A DNA stretch of 64,000 nucleotides from Ignavibacteriota bacterium (GCA_016708125.1 JADJGF010000001.1:3556001-3620000), one strand, 5' to 3'. Counted from the stretch's first letter, positions 10,001 to 16,649 are shown. Notes: generated by a model from the letters alone, not told the origin. A program made the numbers and translations.

Positions 10001-10037
10001 TTAAAATAATTGAGATAATGTTTCGGCATTATTTTAA
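10001..10037 (+). terminator. Inverted repeat after the HD-Hsp90 gene
   Basis: TTAAAATAA (10001-10009) is exactly inverted at 10029-10037, and inside it ATAATG (10015-10020) pairs with CATTAT (10027-10032) around TTTCGG, followed by four T. It may terminate the upstream gene; the AT-rich stem makes this uncertain. Confidence 0.35.
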
Positions 10038-10117
10038 GATATCTATTTGTTATGGATTTTGAAGATTAAAAAAAATAATTTAATAAAGTTTTAATATCAA
10101 AAAATATGGGGAAAATT

Positions 10118-11329
10118 ATGAAGGAAATAATTTGTCCAAATTGTAAAAAAGTATTTAAAGTAGATGAGGCAGGATTTGCTGATATTTTAAAGCAAGTTAG
10201 AGATCATCAATTTGAAGAAGAAATAAAAAATAGGTTAGACTTGGCGGAAAAAGAAAAAGAAAGTGCCATTAAGTTATCTGAAGCAAATCTAAAAAATTCG
10301 TTTCAAGAACATTTAGCTAAAAAAGATTCTGAGATAACTGAAATGAAGTTTAAAATTGAGAATGCTGAGCTTGACAAGAAACTTACAGTTACTGAAGCAA
10401 TTCAAAAAATCGAAAAAGAACGTGATGAATTAGCAAACAATTTGAAAAATAAGGAAACAGAAAAACAGCTCCTTGAAAAATCATTAAATGAAAAATATAG
10501 TGCTGAACTTAAAACAAAAGATGATATAATTAAGATGAAAGATGACGAAATAGCTTTACGCAAAGATATGAAGCTAAAACTTTCAACTAAAATGATTGGT
10601 GAAACTTTAGAGCAGCATTGTGAAACTGAATTCAATAAGTTGCGAGCAACAGCATTTCAGAAAGCCTATTTTGAAAAAGATAATAATTCAAAATCAGGTA
10701 GTAAAGGTGATTTTATTTTTAGAGAAACCGATGAAACTGGAAATGAAATAATTTCAATTATGTTTGAAATGAAGAATGAAGGAGATGAAACTGCTACTAA
10801 AAAAAGGAATGAAGATTTTTTTAAAGAGTTGCACAAAGATCGTACAGAAAAGAATTGTGAGTATGCAGTTCTTGTTACATTATTGGAAGCTGAAAGTGAA
10901 TTATATAATTCAGGAATTGTTGATGTATCTCATAAATATGATAAAATGTATGTTATTCGACCTCAATTTTTCATACCAATTATTACGCTTTTAAGAAATG
11001 CTGCAATGAATTCATTGAAGTATAAAGCTGAATTAGCTTTGGTCAGAAATCAAAATATTGATATTACTAATTTTGAAGAGAGTATTAATTCTTTTAAGGA
11101 AGGATTTGCAAGAAATTATGAATTAGCGAGTCGTAAATTTAAAACGGCTATTGAAGAAATTGATAAAACAATTGATCATCTGCAAAAAACAAAAGAAGCA
11201 TTATTATCTTCTGAAAATAATTTAAGATTGGCAAATAATAAGGCTGAAGATCTGACTATAAAGAAATTGACAAGTGGAAATCCTACTATGACTGCAAAGT
11301 TTGAAGAACTTTCTGATAAGACAAAATAA
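10118..11329 (+). CDS. DUF2130 protein with PD-(D/E)XK-like nuclease motif
   Basis: The N-terminus KEIICPNCKKVF holds a CxxC, followed by about 150 residues of coiled coil and then the DUF2130 core with ETLEQHCETEFNK. The pattern GDFIFRE...FEMKNE gives D198 and E217-x-K219 (counted from ATG 10118), the layout of a PD-(D/E)XK nuclease active site. The family is widespread and of unproven function; nuclease activity is inferred from the motif. The ATG at 10118 is preferred to the one at 10106 because a GGGGA sits just before it and family members begin near the CPxC motif. It is the last + strand gene of the island and converges with the phage-like genes. Confidence 0.85.
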   Translation: MKEIICPNCKKVFKVDEAGFADILKQVRDHQFEEEIKNRLDLAEKEKESAIKLSEANLKNSFQEHLAKKDSEITEMKFKIENAELDKKLTVTEAIQKIEKERDELANNLKNKETEKQLLEKSLNEKYSAELKTKDDIIKMKDDEIALRKDMKLKLSTKMIGETLEQHCETEFNKLRATAFQKAYFEKDNNSKSGSKGDFIFRETDETGNEIISIMFEMKNEGDETATKKRNEDFFKELHKDRTEKNCEYAVLVTLLEAESELYNSGIVDVSHKYDKMYVIRPQFFIPIITLLRNAAMNSLKYKAELALVRNQNIDITNFEESINSFKEGFARNYELASRKFKTAIEEIDKTIDHLQKTKEALLSSENNLRLANNKAEDLTIKKLTSGNPTMTAKFEELSDKTK

Positions 11330-11334
11330 GTTTA

Positions 11335-11376
11335 TGTTGGTTGAGTTAGAAAGTATTTAATTCTCTCATCCCAACA
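11335..11376. terminator. Candidate hairpin between convergent genes
   Basis: TGTTGG (11335-11340) is inverted as CCAACA (11371-11376), with GAG/CTC just inside, then an ATTTATTTATTT run. It lies between the end of the DUF2130 gene and the convergent lipoprotein gene. Long loop, so weak. Confidence 0.3.
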
Positions 11377-11419
11377 ATTTATTTATTTCCCTTAAGGTAA
11401 TTGTGAAATTAATAATGTT

Positions 11420-11932
11420 TTATTCATACATCTCAAAAATCACATTCTTCCATTTAATGAATTTAGTTTTATTGTTTTCAAATGGAGATCTCTTATTTCT
11501 AAAAATTGTATCCGAATAAACAATGGCGTAAGTTTTATAAACCATTGAATCGTGAAAATTCTGAGTAAAATAAAACCATGCTGATGAATCGATATCTACT
11601 AGAGTGTTTACAGTATCAACCAAGTAAGTTAAAAGAGTATCGTACTCAATTACTTTGAAGGAATCTATTTTAACGATATCAACAGTATCAAAAATTACTT
11701 GTGGTTTTTGATCACTGGGCTGGCAGGAAGGAAAAAGTGAAAAGAGAAACGTGAAAACGTAGAAACGTTGAGATGCGGAAAAGTGAAAAGAAAAAGGTGA
11801 AAACGTTGAGACGTAAAAACGTTGAGACATGTGCTTCGGCAGGCAAGCGTGAAAGGTGAGTAGTAAAAACTTGGAGACGTTGATACGGAAAAAGTGAAAG
11901 GTGAATCGGGAAAAGAATAAATATAATTTCAT
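11420..11932 (-). CDS. Putative lipoprotein with repeat-derived N-terminus
   Basis: The frame is open for 170 codons, but the first 60 residues are translated from a purine-rich low-complexity block and contain the repeated peptides RFYVSTF and RFYVFTF. The plausible mature protein begins after LFPSC, a lipobox near residue 70, and continues as CQPSDQKPQ and a 100-residue domain with many VDI/VDT/YDT repeats. The true start is therefore probably inside the repeat block rather than at 11932. It is last in the minus-strand phage-like operon, downstream of the M15 peptidase; a lysis accessory role (outer-membrane spanin type) is possible but not shown. Confidence 0.55.
   Translation of the reverse strand: MKLYLFFSRFTFHFFRINVSKFLLLTFHACLPKHMSQRFYVSTFSPFSFHFSASQRFYVFTFLFSLFPSCQPSDQKPQVIFDTVDIVKIDSFKVIEYDTLLTYLVDTVNTLVDIDSSAWFYFTQNFHDSMVYKTYAIVYSDTIFRNKRSPFENNKTKFIKWKNVIFEMYE
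11733..11925 (+). repeat. Purine-rich low-complexity repeat block
   Basis: The stretch is built from variants of GTGAAAAG, GAAACGTTGAGAC and GTAAAAACGTTGAGAC and is strikingly G/A-rich on the + strand compared with its surroundings. It is the upstream and N-terminal part of the lipoprotein frame on the minus strand. A CTTCGG-centred palindrome is embedded at 11832-11845. Confidence 0.7.
11832..11845. repeat. Short GC-rich palindromic element, copy 1
   Basis: TGC-TTCG-GCAGGCA: a small TGC/GCA stem with a TTCG loop, resembling one half of the CTGCCGGCAG elements nearby. It is inside the purine-rich block and is translated on the minus strand as part of CLPKHMS. Confidence 0.45.
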
Positions 11933-11933
11933 A

Positions 11934-12140
11934 TTAGAGCCTCTTTATTTTTCGTTTACGGGTGCATCCGCACGAACCATGCCTGCCGGCAGACAGGCTA
12001 GTATATTTTATTTTAACGTCATACAGTCTGGATTGAAACAAAGTATTGCAATGACATGATCCGTTGGCTAACGGAAAACCGATTGGATTTCTGTGACTAT
12101 CTCTTCCGGTTTGACGGATAAATTTTATTTGATTCTGCAT
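11934..12140 (-). CDS. Small Cys-containing protein with palindrome-encoded segments
   Basis: 68 residues. The ATG is 2 nt after the M15 peptidase stop, with AGGAAGG just upstream, so translation is plausible. The product has CHC near residue 30 and CGC near 58 and a basic tail, but no family I recognise. Two short palindromes (12060-12075 and 11981-11998) lie within it and encode PLANGS and SAGRHG, so up to a third of the frame may derive from inserted repeats. It could be a real small phage-like gene or a relic kept open by chance. Confidence 0.45.
   Translation of the reverse strand: MQNQIKFIRQTGRDSHRNPIGFPLANGSCHCNTLFQSRLYDVKIKYTSLSAGRHGSCGCTRKRKIKRL
11981..11998. repeat. Short GC-rich palindromic element, copy 2
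   Basis: Perfect core CTGCCGGCAG at 11983-11992 with outer arms GCCTG (11981-11985) and CAGGC (11994-11998). Its GC content is far above the flanks, and it is translated on the minus strand as SAGRHG. Confidence 0.7.
12060..12075. repeat. Short palindromic element, copy 3
   Basis: TCCGTT (12060-12065) and AACGGA (12070-12075) around GGCT; translated in the 68-residue frame as FPLANGS. A weaker TCCG/CGGA pair follows at 12105-12118. Confidence 0.6.
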
Positions 12141-12142
12141 AA

Positions 12143-12601
12143 TTAGACCTTCCTATATTGTGTTTGACCAACTTCATTTTTTTCTGCAATGAGTGTGATA
12201 TTTCTTTTCCGGTTATTATAAGAAACGTGAACCCATCCGTCAGCTGACGGATAAAATTCAAGTATTAATTCATCGTAAGGGAGTTTTAGGATTCTGATTG
12301 AATCAAAAATTTCTTTTGAAGAATATTTGATACTTATAATATCAGCAGCGCATCCTTTAAGATGTGCAGAATTTCGGCTTCCTTTAACTTCTTTGTTAAG
12401 ATCATAGGACCTAAAACCAGAAGTAATAATTATTGGAAATTTTACATATTCACGCAAAGGCTGTAAAACGTGCTTACACAACATTTTTAGATTGAATATC
12501 TGATCTTGGTTAGGGATATTCGGGATATTTAATCTTTCTGCCGTGTAGCTGTAGATAAATTCTTTTAAGAAAAAATTTTCTGATAATTGTTCGTTAATCA
12601 T
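12143..12601 (-). CDS. M15-family peptidase (D-Ala-D-Ala carboxypeptidase/endolysin type)
   Basis: A 152-residue single-domain enzyme of the zinc peptidase M15 group found in phages, cutting peptidoglycan cross-links. SGFRS is at 61-65; SAHLKGCAAD at 78-87 gives zinc ligands H80 and D87; WVHVS at 123-127 gives H125. E115 is a candidate catalytic base. There is no signal peptide, so like phage endolysins it would need a holin or other route. The 18-bp palindrome at 12235-12252 codes for PSAD just before the WVHVS motif. It lies in the minus-strand operon, 2 nt before the 68-residue gene. Confidence 0.88.
   Translation of the reverse strand: MINEQLSENFFLKEFIYSYTAERLNIPNIPNQDQIFNLKMLCKHVLQPLREYVKFPIIITSGFRSYDLNKEVKGSRNSAHLKGCAADIISIKYSSKEIFDSIRILKLPYDELILEFYPSADGWVHVSYNNRKRNITLIAEKNEVGQTQYRKV
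12235..12252. repeat. 18-bp perfect palindrome inside the M15 peptidase gene, copy 4
   Basis: ATCCGTCAGCTGACGGAT is its own reverse complement over all 18 bases. It is read on the minus strand as YPSADG, directly before the zinc-ligand motif WVHVS. Confidence 0.75.
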
Positions 12602-12623
12602 AACTTGTCTGCCTTATGCACGA

Positions 12624-12863
12624 TCAGTTTTTATGTTTATGAAAAAAAGACTGTTGCTGCGGTTTATAATAATTACAGTTGTTACAAAAGAACTTAAAAG
12701 TTCTGCTGTAGATTATTGAGTAAAAATCAATTAAGGTAAAAGGAATTCTAAAGGAGAAAAGAATTTTAGCTTTTCTGATTTTTGTAAGATTACTTTTACA
12801 AAATTGACAACGCTCTTTTGATTGCTCAATTAGCGGCGGTGTTAATATTTTCAAGTTTTTCAT
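12624..12863 (-). CDS. Small double-CxxC protein
   Basis: 79 residues with CQFC near 19-22 and CNNC near 60-63, spaced as a zinc ribbon, and a basic, aromatic-rich middle. The start overlaps the end of the replication-like gene by 38 bp in another frame, in keeping with the packed operon. The family is not recognised; a nucleic-acid-binding or transcription-related phage protein is a guess. Confidence 0.6.
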   Translation of the reverse strand: MKNLKILTPPLIEQSKERCQFCKSNLTKIRKAKILFSFRIPFTLIDFYSIIYSRTFKFFCNNCNYYKPQQQSFFHKHKN

Positions 12864-13608
12864 AAATTTTAGTTGATGCTGAAAGGTTTTTACCTTCCAA
12901 GATTAAAGAGTTAATTTCATTATATTCTTTATGTGAGAATAAAGCTGCGTGTTTAAGCAATAAAGACTTAGTATCCTCTGAAAGAAGTTCTTTATCGGAT
13001 AAAAGCAGTTCGCTTTCTTTCTTTATTTCTTTCTTTCTTTCTTTAAACGGTGGTGATACAGTATCAATACTTTCACCAAGATTTACCGTTACTGAATCAT
13101 TACATTCATCAAGATTTACTGTTACGGTATCGTTACTTTCACCAAGTTTTATTGATACAGTATCATTACTGTCTTGATACTGTCTTGGTACAGTAACGTT
13201 ACTTTCTTTAGATTGTGCCGTTACTGTTGTAGTACTGCCATACCTAGCGGTAGGTAAACCATGCCTTTCGGCAGGTAGATTGAAATGATTAAGTTTTGGT
13301 TCCGGAATAGTTGAATTAACGGGTTTTGGAACAAATTGATGATTTTTCCAGCCATGAATTTTAATTACAATTTCATCAGCAATAATAAGTTTTAGATCAT
13401 GTAATTTTTTTAATGAATTAAATAATTCAGTTTCAGTAATATTATCACAAGGGAAAACAGAAGCTTTGATACTTAAGAGATCAAACCAAAGTTTGCCGTA
13501 ATCATCAGCGGTTGAAAATAAACCGATGTATAATAATTTTTCTTTATCCGTTAATCTGAGGAATTTTCTGTTCGACCAAATATCCGGTGTTATCATTCTT
13601 TTTCGCAT
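12826..13608 (-). CDS. Phage replication-initiator-like protein with tandem repeats
   Basis: 260 residues. The first 95 (MITPDIWSNRKFLRLTDKEK, then LYIGLFSTADDYGKLW and a winged-helix-like segment ending HGWKNHQ) match the N-terminal domain of phage replisome organiser or replication proteins, which bind the origin and load the helicase. Residues 110-125 are encoded by two adjacent palindromes and 135-189 by five 11-residue repeats (consensus ESNDTVTVNLG), both probably linker. A charged coil (KERKKEIKKESE) and helical tail follow. ATG 13608 or 13596 may be the start; either overlaps the upstream gene by more than 50 bp. Confidence 0.75.
   Translation of the reverse strand: MRKRMITPDIWSNRKFLRLTDKEKLLYIGLFSTADDYGKLWFDLLSIKASVFPCDNITETELFNSLKKLHDLKLIIADEIVIKIHGWKNHQFVPKPVNSTIPEPKLNHFNLPAERHGLPTARYGSTTTVTAQSKESNVTVPRQYQDSNDTVSIKLGESNDTVTVNLDECNDSVTVNLGESIDTVSPPFKERKKEIKKESELLLSDKELLSEDTKSLLLKHAALFSHKEYNEINSLILEGKNLSASTKIYEKLENINTAAN
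13042..13206 (-). repeat. 33-bp tandem repeat, five units, coding
   Basis: Five consecutive 33-bp units encode ESNVTVPRQYQ, DSNDTVSIKLG, ESNDTVTVNLD, ECNDSVTVNLG and ESIDTVSPPFK. The middle units are closest; the outer two have diverged. The period is a multiple of three, so copy-number change keeps the frame. Confidence 0.85.
13241..13273. repeat. Two adjacent short palindromic elements inside the replication gene, copies 5 and 6
   Basis: TACCTA-GCGG-TAGGTA at 13241-13256 and TGCC-TTTC-GGCA at 13262-13273, separated by 5 bp. On the minus strand they encode LPAERHGLPTARYG, a twofold peptide repeat resembling SAGRHG from copy 2. Confidence 0.7.
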
Positions 13609-13870
13609 AAGGAACCATGTTTAAAATGTGATAGATTTCGTTAAAATTAATTGGTGTTAAGCTGATACTAAATTTTTCTTTGAAATATTTTTGGAACGAT
13701 TCGCGAAAATCAAGATTATCAAAGAAGTTATTGAGTCGAAAATATTTTATATCGTTCGGATAAATTTGATTGAAGGTCCATAAAACATCTTGGTCAATTT
13801 CATGGAAATTAGAAATTCCTTTTACTTCATCGGGAATATTTAGGAATAAAGTTTTAGGTTCGTTTTCCAT
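13544..13870 (-). CDS. Unknown phage-like protein, 108 residues
   Basis: The start ATG overlaps the previous stop as TAATG (1 nt), and its own end overlaps the replication-like gene by 65 bp. The acidic-aromatic N-terminus (FLNIPDEVKGISNFHEIDQ) and a helical remainder show no motif I know. The tight packing between other replication-type genes suggests a replication or helicase-loading accessory role, by context only. Confidence 0.65.
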   Translation of the reverse strand: MENEPKTLFLNIPDEVKGISNFHEIDQDVLWTFNQIYPNDIKYFRLNNFFDNLDFRESFQKYFKEKFSISLTPINFNEIYHILNMVPYAKKNDNTGYLVEQKIPQING

Positions 13871-14226
13871 TATTCCACCGAATTAATTTTTGCTTTAATA
13901 TTTTTAATTAGCGGTTCTTTAGGAAATTGGAGTTCTTCTTGTAGAATATCAATTACCGATGAACCATCAGAAATTATCAAGCCGTTTTGATCTAATTGAG
14001 TAGTAAGTTTAATTGATTTGATTCCCGGATGTTTCTCTTTGATCTTATATTTAACCGAGCCGAATTTATTATCTTGGCTTGGCAAAATATTAATTTCAAG
14101 AGTTACGGAAGTTTCAACGCCGGAATTAACGGCAGATTTTTGAATACTTTCAAAAGCTTTCTGCATTTCATAGGCAAGCGTTCCATCTGCAATTTCATAA
14201 AATGCTAATTTCCTTTTTTCGTTCAT
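13870..14226 (-). CDS. Unknown phage-like protein, 118 residues
   Basis: A soluble alpha/beta protein: a helix (IADGTLAYEMQKAFESIQKS), then strands (TSVTLEINIL, SVKYKIKE, IKSIKLTTQL) and a short C-terminal helix and strand. The family is not recognised. It follows the 124-residue gene after 13 bp and is coupled by TAATG to the next gene. The ATG has GGAGC upstream on the minus strand. Confidence 0.65.
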   Translation of the reverse strand: MNEKRKLAFYEIADGTLAYEMQKAFESIQKSAVNSGVETSVTLEINILPSQDNKFGSVKYKIKEKHPGIKSIKLTTQLDQNGLIISDGSSVIDILQEELQFPKEPLIKNIKAKINSVE

Positions 14227-14239
14227 TTAAGCTCCATAG

Positions 14240-14614
14240 TTAAAGTAATTTTAATTGGTTTGGATCTTCTAATGGGAAAGCTAAGTTTATCATTTTATCA
14301 ATTTTGCCGGTTAAGGCAAGAATTGATTTGGCACGTTCTGAGTAAAAGTTGAGTCCCTTTTCTGCATCTTCTCTATTTTTTGCGATGTAGTAACCATTAC
14401 CGGAAGAAAAGACCAAATAAAATGGGTTGTTAATCAATGAATAATAAATTTGATCGTTTTGAATTTCTCTAACAATAATTGCAATTCTGCGGCTATAATC
14501 AGATAAACCTTCACCGGGTAATTTGAACTTATTAAAGAAATAAGCAGCGTCCAAAGGTTTATCGATTGATGAATAATTGATGAGTTCGAATAGTAGTTTT
14601 TCTTTAGTTATCAT
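14240..14614 (-). CDS. Unknown phage-like protein, 124 residues
   Basis: Starts in an ATGA overlap with the 46-residue gene. The N-terminal half resembles a small winged-helix (KPLDAAYFFNKFKLPGEGLSD, then IAIIVREIQND), followed by YLVFSSGNGYYIAKNREDAE and a helical tail. The 'gngYyia.n.ed' pattern is common in small phage HTH proteins that regulate or assist replication. Function not assigned; DNA binding is plausible. Confidence 0.65.
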   Translation of the reverse strand: MITKEKLLFELINYSSIDKPLDAAYFFNKFKLPGEGLSDYSRRIAIIVREIQNDQIYYSLINNPFYLVFSSGNGYYIAKNREDAEKGLNFYSERAKSILALTGKIDKMINLAFPLEDPNQLKLL

Positions 14615-14751
14615 TTTAGCAGCGCATTTATGTAATAAATAAAAAATTTGAATAATGAGAATCTTTTATCAGCGATTGAATAAGCTTTCTTTGTTCTTCT
14701 ATGAAAAGTGTATAAGCAATAATTTTTATTAGATTCGATATCAATTATCAT
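14611..14751 (-). CDS. 46-residue basic protein coupled at both ends
   Basis: A short frame that fills the only gap in the minus-strand operon. Its ATG (14751-14749) lies inside the end of the 105-residue gene (11-bp overlap) and its TGA overlaps the next ATG as ATGA. The product begins MIIDIESNKNYCLYTFHRR, is strongly basic, and ends in an aromatic helix FFIYYINALLK. Start, stop and length all fit exactly between the neighbours, which is the main argument that it is real. No family recognised. Confidence 0.6.
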   Translation of the reverse strand: MIIDIESNKNYCLYTFHRRTKKAYSIADKRFSLFKFFIYYINALLK

Positions 14752-15058
14752 TTGATTTATCCTCGAACGTTGCAAATCTTTTTAATGAAATTTCATTTGC
14801 AGTGATAAAAATTTTAACGTATAAATTTCTATTGGAGTGCATTTCTTCGATAAATTCATCAAGGTGTTTTTTGTAGATTTTAGGTTTCGTGTAGCCGGGA
14901 ATGAAAGTTAATTTGATAAGATTCTTATCAATAAGAAACTTTAACCAGAATGGCGAGACATTTAGATAATTTGAAGCTTCAGAAAAATTAAGTAATCCCC
15001 CTAATACTTTTATTTCCAAAGCTTCAATTCTTTGTAATAAATTACTGTTCTTTTCCAT
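14741..15058 (-). CDS. Excisionase/HTH-type DNA-binding protein
   Basis: 105 residues. After an N-terminal helix (LLQRIEALEIKVLGG), the segment LLNFSEASNYLNVSPFWLKFLIDKNLI is a MerR/excisionase-like helix-turn-helix, followed by a basic wing (YTKPKIYKKHLDEFIEEM). Such proteins assist integrase excision or control early phage genes. It sits second after the divergent promoter region and overlaps the RHH gene by 17 bp. Confidence 0.75.
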   Translation of the reverse strand: MEKNSNLLQRIEALEIKVLGGLLNFSEASNYLNVSPFWLKFLIDKNLIKLTFIPGYTKPKIYKKHLDEFIEEMHSNRNLYVKIFITANEISLKRFATFEDKSNDN

Positions 15059-15197
15059 TTTTTTCAGAAATAGCGTTTATAATAATGGAAGTAGCGAAAG
15101 ATTTTATCTGAAAGTTATTTTTCTTACAGAATCGTTTGAAGCGCAAATAAATTTTTTTATCAATCTGTATTGTAGAATATTGATTATTATTGATCAT
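15042..15197 (-). CDS. Ribbon-helix-helix-like small regulator
   Basis: The ATG at 15197 is chosen because AAGGT lies 8 nt before it; a longer frame from 15284 would add 29 hydrophobic residues and run through the operator repeats. The 51-residue product has a beta strand (YSTIQIDKKIYLRFKRF) then two helices (KKNNFQIKSFATSIIINAI), the CopG/Arc layout. It is first in the minus-strand operon, facing the repressor across a 124-bp gap, so it is a candidate early regulator. Confidence 0.65.
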   Translation of the reverse strand: MINNNQYSTIQIDKKIYLRFKRFCKKNNFQIKSFATSIIINAISEKNGKEQ

Positions 15198-15214
15198 TGT
15201 GTTACCTTGTATAT

Positions 15215-15304
15215 AAAAATGTAGAAAAATGTAATAAATAATATTATCAATAATAAAAATAGCTAATACGCTAAATATTTTCAAGTAAAATATTTAATAC
15301 GCTA
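15215..15304. promoter_or_regulatory. Divergent operator region of the phage-like switch
   Basis: Between the RHH gene and the repressor lie three ordered signals. TAATACGCTA occurs twice (15264-15273 and 15295-15304), 31 bp apart or three helical turns. AAATATTTT (15273-15281) is perfectly inverted at 15287-15295 between them. AAAAATGTA is repeated at 15215-15223 and 15225-15233, one turn apart. This is the layout of repressor operators over back-to-back promoters; which protein binds which repeat is not known. Confidence 0.6.
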
Positions 15305-15321
15305 TAGATTACGGGGGTAAT

Positions 15322-15603
15322 GTGGAAGAATTCAATATAAATGAATTCTCCAAGCGATTAAAAATAGAAGCCAAAAAAAAGTATGGGAATATTAAAATTG
15401 TAGAGGAAAAGGCGGAGATAGCTAATCTTGGAGTTTACACAAAAAAGAATCCAAGGGAACCTAGAGCGACAATATTATATAAGTTAGCTCTACTTGGATT
15501 TGATATAAATTATTTATTAACTGGAAAATCTAATATTGAAGAATTAGAAAATCTGAAAAAAGAAGTTAATAGAATAATGAAACGAATTAATGAAATATCC
15601 TAG
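15322..15603 (+). CDS. Phage-type repressor-like protein
   Basis: 93 residues from a GTG preceded by GGGGG (15313-15317). The central EKAEIANLGVYTKKNPREPR and YKLALLGFDINYLLTGKSN resemble short CI/XRE-type phage repressors, which end their DNA-binding domain with a G.(D/I)NYLLTG motif. A C-terminal coil (IEELENLKKEVNRIMKRI) may dimerise. It is transcribed divergently from the minus-strand operon and 68 bp ahead of the integrase, so it is the likely lysogeny switch. Confidence 0.7.
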   Translation: MEEFNINEFSKRLKIEAKKKYGNIKIVEEKAEIANLGVYTKKNPREPRATILYKLALLGFDINYLLTGKSNIEELENLKKEVNRIMKRINEIS

Positions 15604-15671
15604 AAGAATTGAAAATAATAATTCAATTTGATCAATTGTTATGGTTTTTATAGTTATATTTTAGGCATAAA

Positions 15672-16646
15672 ATGGCTTCAATATATTCAAGAGGTGGAAT
15701 ACTCTGGTTAGGATGGCTTGAATACCAAGATGATAAAAGGGTACATGCACAAGAAAGTCTTAAACTTAGAGATACAAAATTAAACCGCAAAATAGCGAAT
15801 GAGATAAAAAAGAATAAAGAGTATGAACTAAAAAATACTCAAATTTATTATATCGGTAAAGTAAAAGTTAAAACTGCGATTGATAGATTTTTAGAAACAA
15901 AAAATAAGAAAAAAAAAAACACTTATGATATTTACGATTATTCATTAAAGAAGCTAAGTGGATATAATGAAAAATATTTGAATGATATAGGTAAGAATGA
16001 TATTGATAAAATAATCAGCAGCTTACAAGCTGAGAAAAAGAAAGAACAAACAATAATTACTTACCTAAAACACATTAAAATATTTTTTGATTATTGTGTA
16101 AAAAATAGATTTATAAAGAGTAATCCGGTAATAATTCCGAAAGCAAAAGTTGATAATGTTGTAAAGATAATAAGTGATACAGAGCTTGAGAAAATTTTTG
16201 AACATTTTAAAAACAGAAACAAAAAACATTATTATCTTTTGCAATTATTATTCAATACCGGTTTACGAATAAGTGAATTATTAAGTGTAAAATGGGATGA
16301 TATTAATTACAACAAGAAAACAATAATCATCAGGAACACGAAAGGGAACAGAGACGAAGAAATAATTTTATCTGAAACAACGGAAAAAATATTAAATGAA
16401 ATTCCAAGGGAGTATGATAAAATATTTGACTATAAGAACAGGCAATCGTTAAAAGCAATAAGAAGGGAATTAACTGAATTTGGTTATACCTTTCATGATT
16501 TCCGCAGAACATACGGAACGAAATGTGCAAGAATATTGAAGCCATTTGAATTGAAAAAAGTTATGAGACACAAAGATATTAGAACGACAGATAAATATTA
16601 TATCAACATAGAACTTGATGAAATAAGAAGTAAGATTAATTTTTAG
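15672..16646 (+). CDS. Tyrosine-type phage integrase
   Basis: 324 residues. An arm-type N-terminus (MASIYSRGGILWLGWLEYQD) is followed by a core-binding domain at about 65-160 and the catalytic domain. The R-H-R-H-Y set is complete: R199 in TGLRISELL, H275 and R278 in HDFRRTYGT, H300 in MRHKDIRTT and Y309. It would integrate and excise the element. It ends 114 bp before tRNA-Pro on the same strand, so the element sits on the 5' side of the tRNA, the less usual orientation. Confidence 0.93.
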   Translation: MASIYSRGGILWLGWLEYQDDKRVHAQESLKLRDTKLNRKIANEIKKNKEYELKNTQIYYIGKVKVKTAIDRFLETKNKKKKNTYDIYDYSLKKLSGYNEKYLNDIGKNDIDKIISSLQAEKKKEQTIITYLKHIKIFFDYCVKNRFIKSNPVIIPKAKVDNVVKIISDTELEKIFEHFKNRNKKHYYLLQLLFNTGLRISELLSVKWDDINYNKKTIIIRNTKGNRDEEIILSETTEKILNEIPREYDKIFDYKNRQSLKAIRRELTEFGYTFHDFRRTYGTKCARILKPFELKKVMRHKDIRTTDKYYINIELDEIRSKINF

Positions 16647-16649
16647 AAT

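Noticed and set aside
10402..10635. Minus-strand open frame inside the DUF2130 gene
   Set aside because: It is a shadow of the coiled-coil coding region, with Ser/Phe/Leu-rich composition typical of the reverse strand of Lys/Glu-rich codons; the same applies to the other opposite-strand frames inside recognised genes.
12105..12118. TCCG/CGGA pair as a seventh palindromic element
   Set aside because: Only four paired bases; possibly a decayed copy but not separable from chance.
13042..13206. The 33-bp repeats as a CRISPR array
   Set aside because: Units are directly adjacent without spacers, in frame, and code for a repeated peptide.
15198..15284. Longer start for the RHH gene with a hydrophobic N-terminus
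   Set aside because: It would run through the operator repeats; ATG 15197 has an AAGGT site at proper spacing and gives a standard RHH length.
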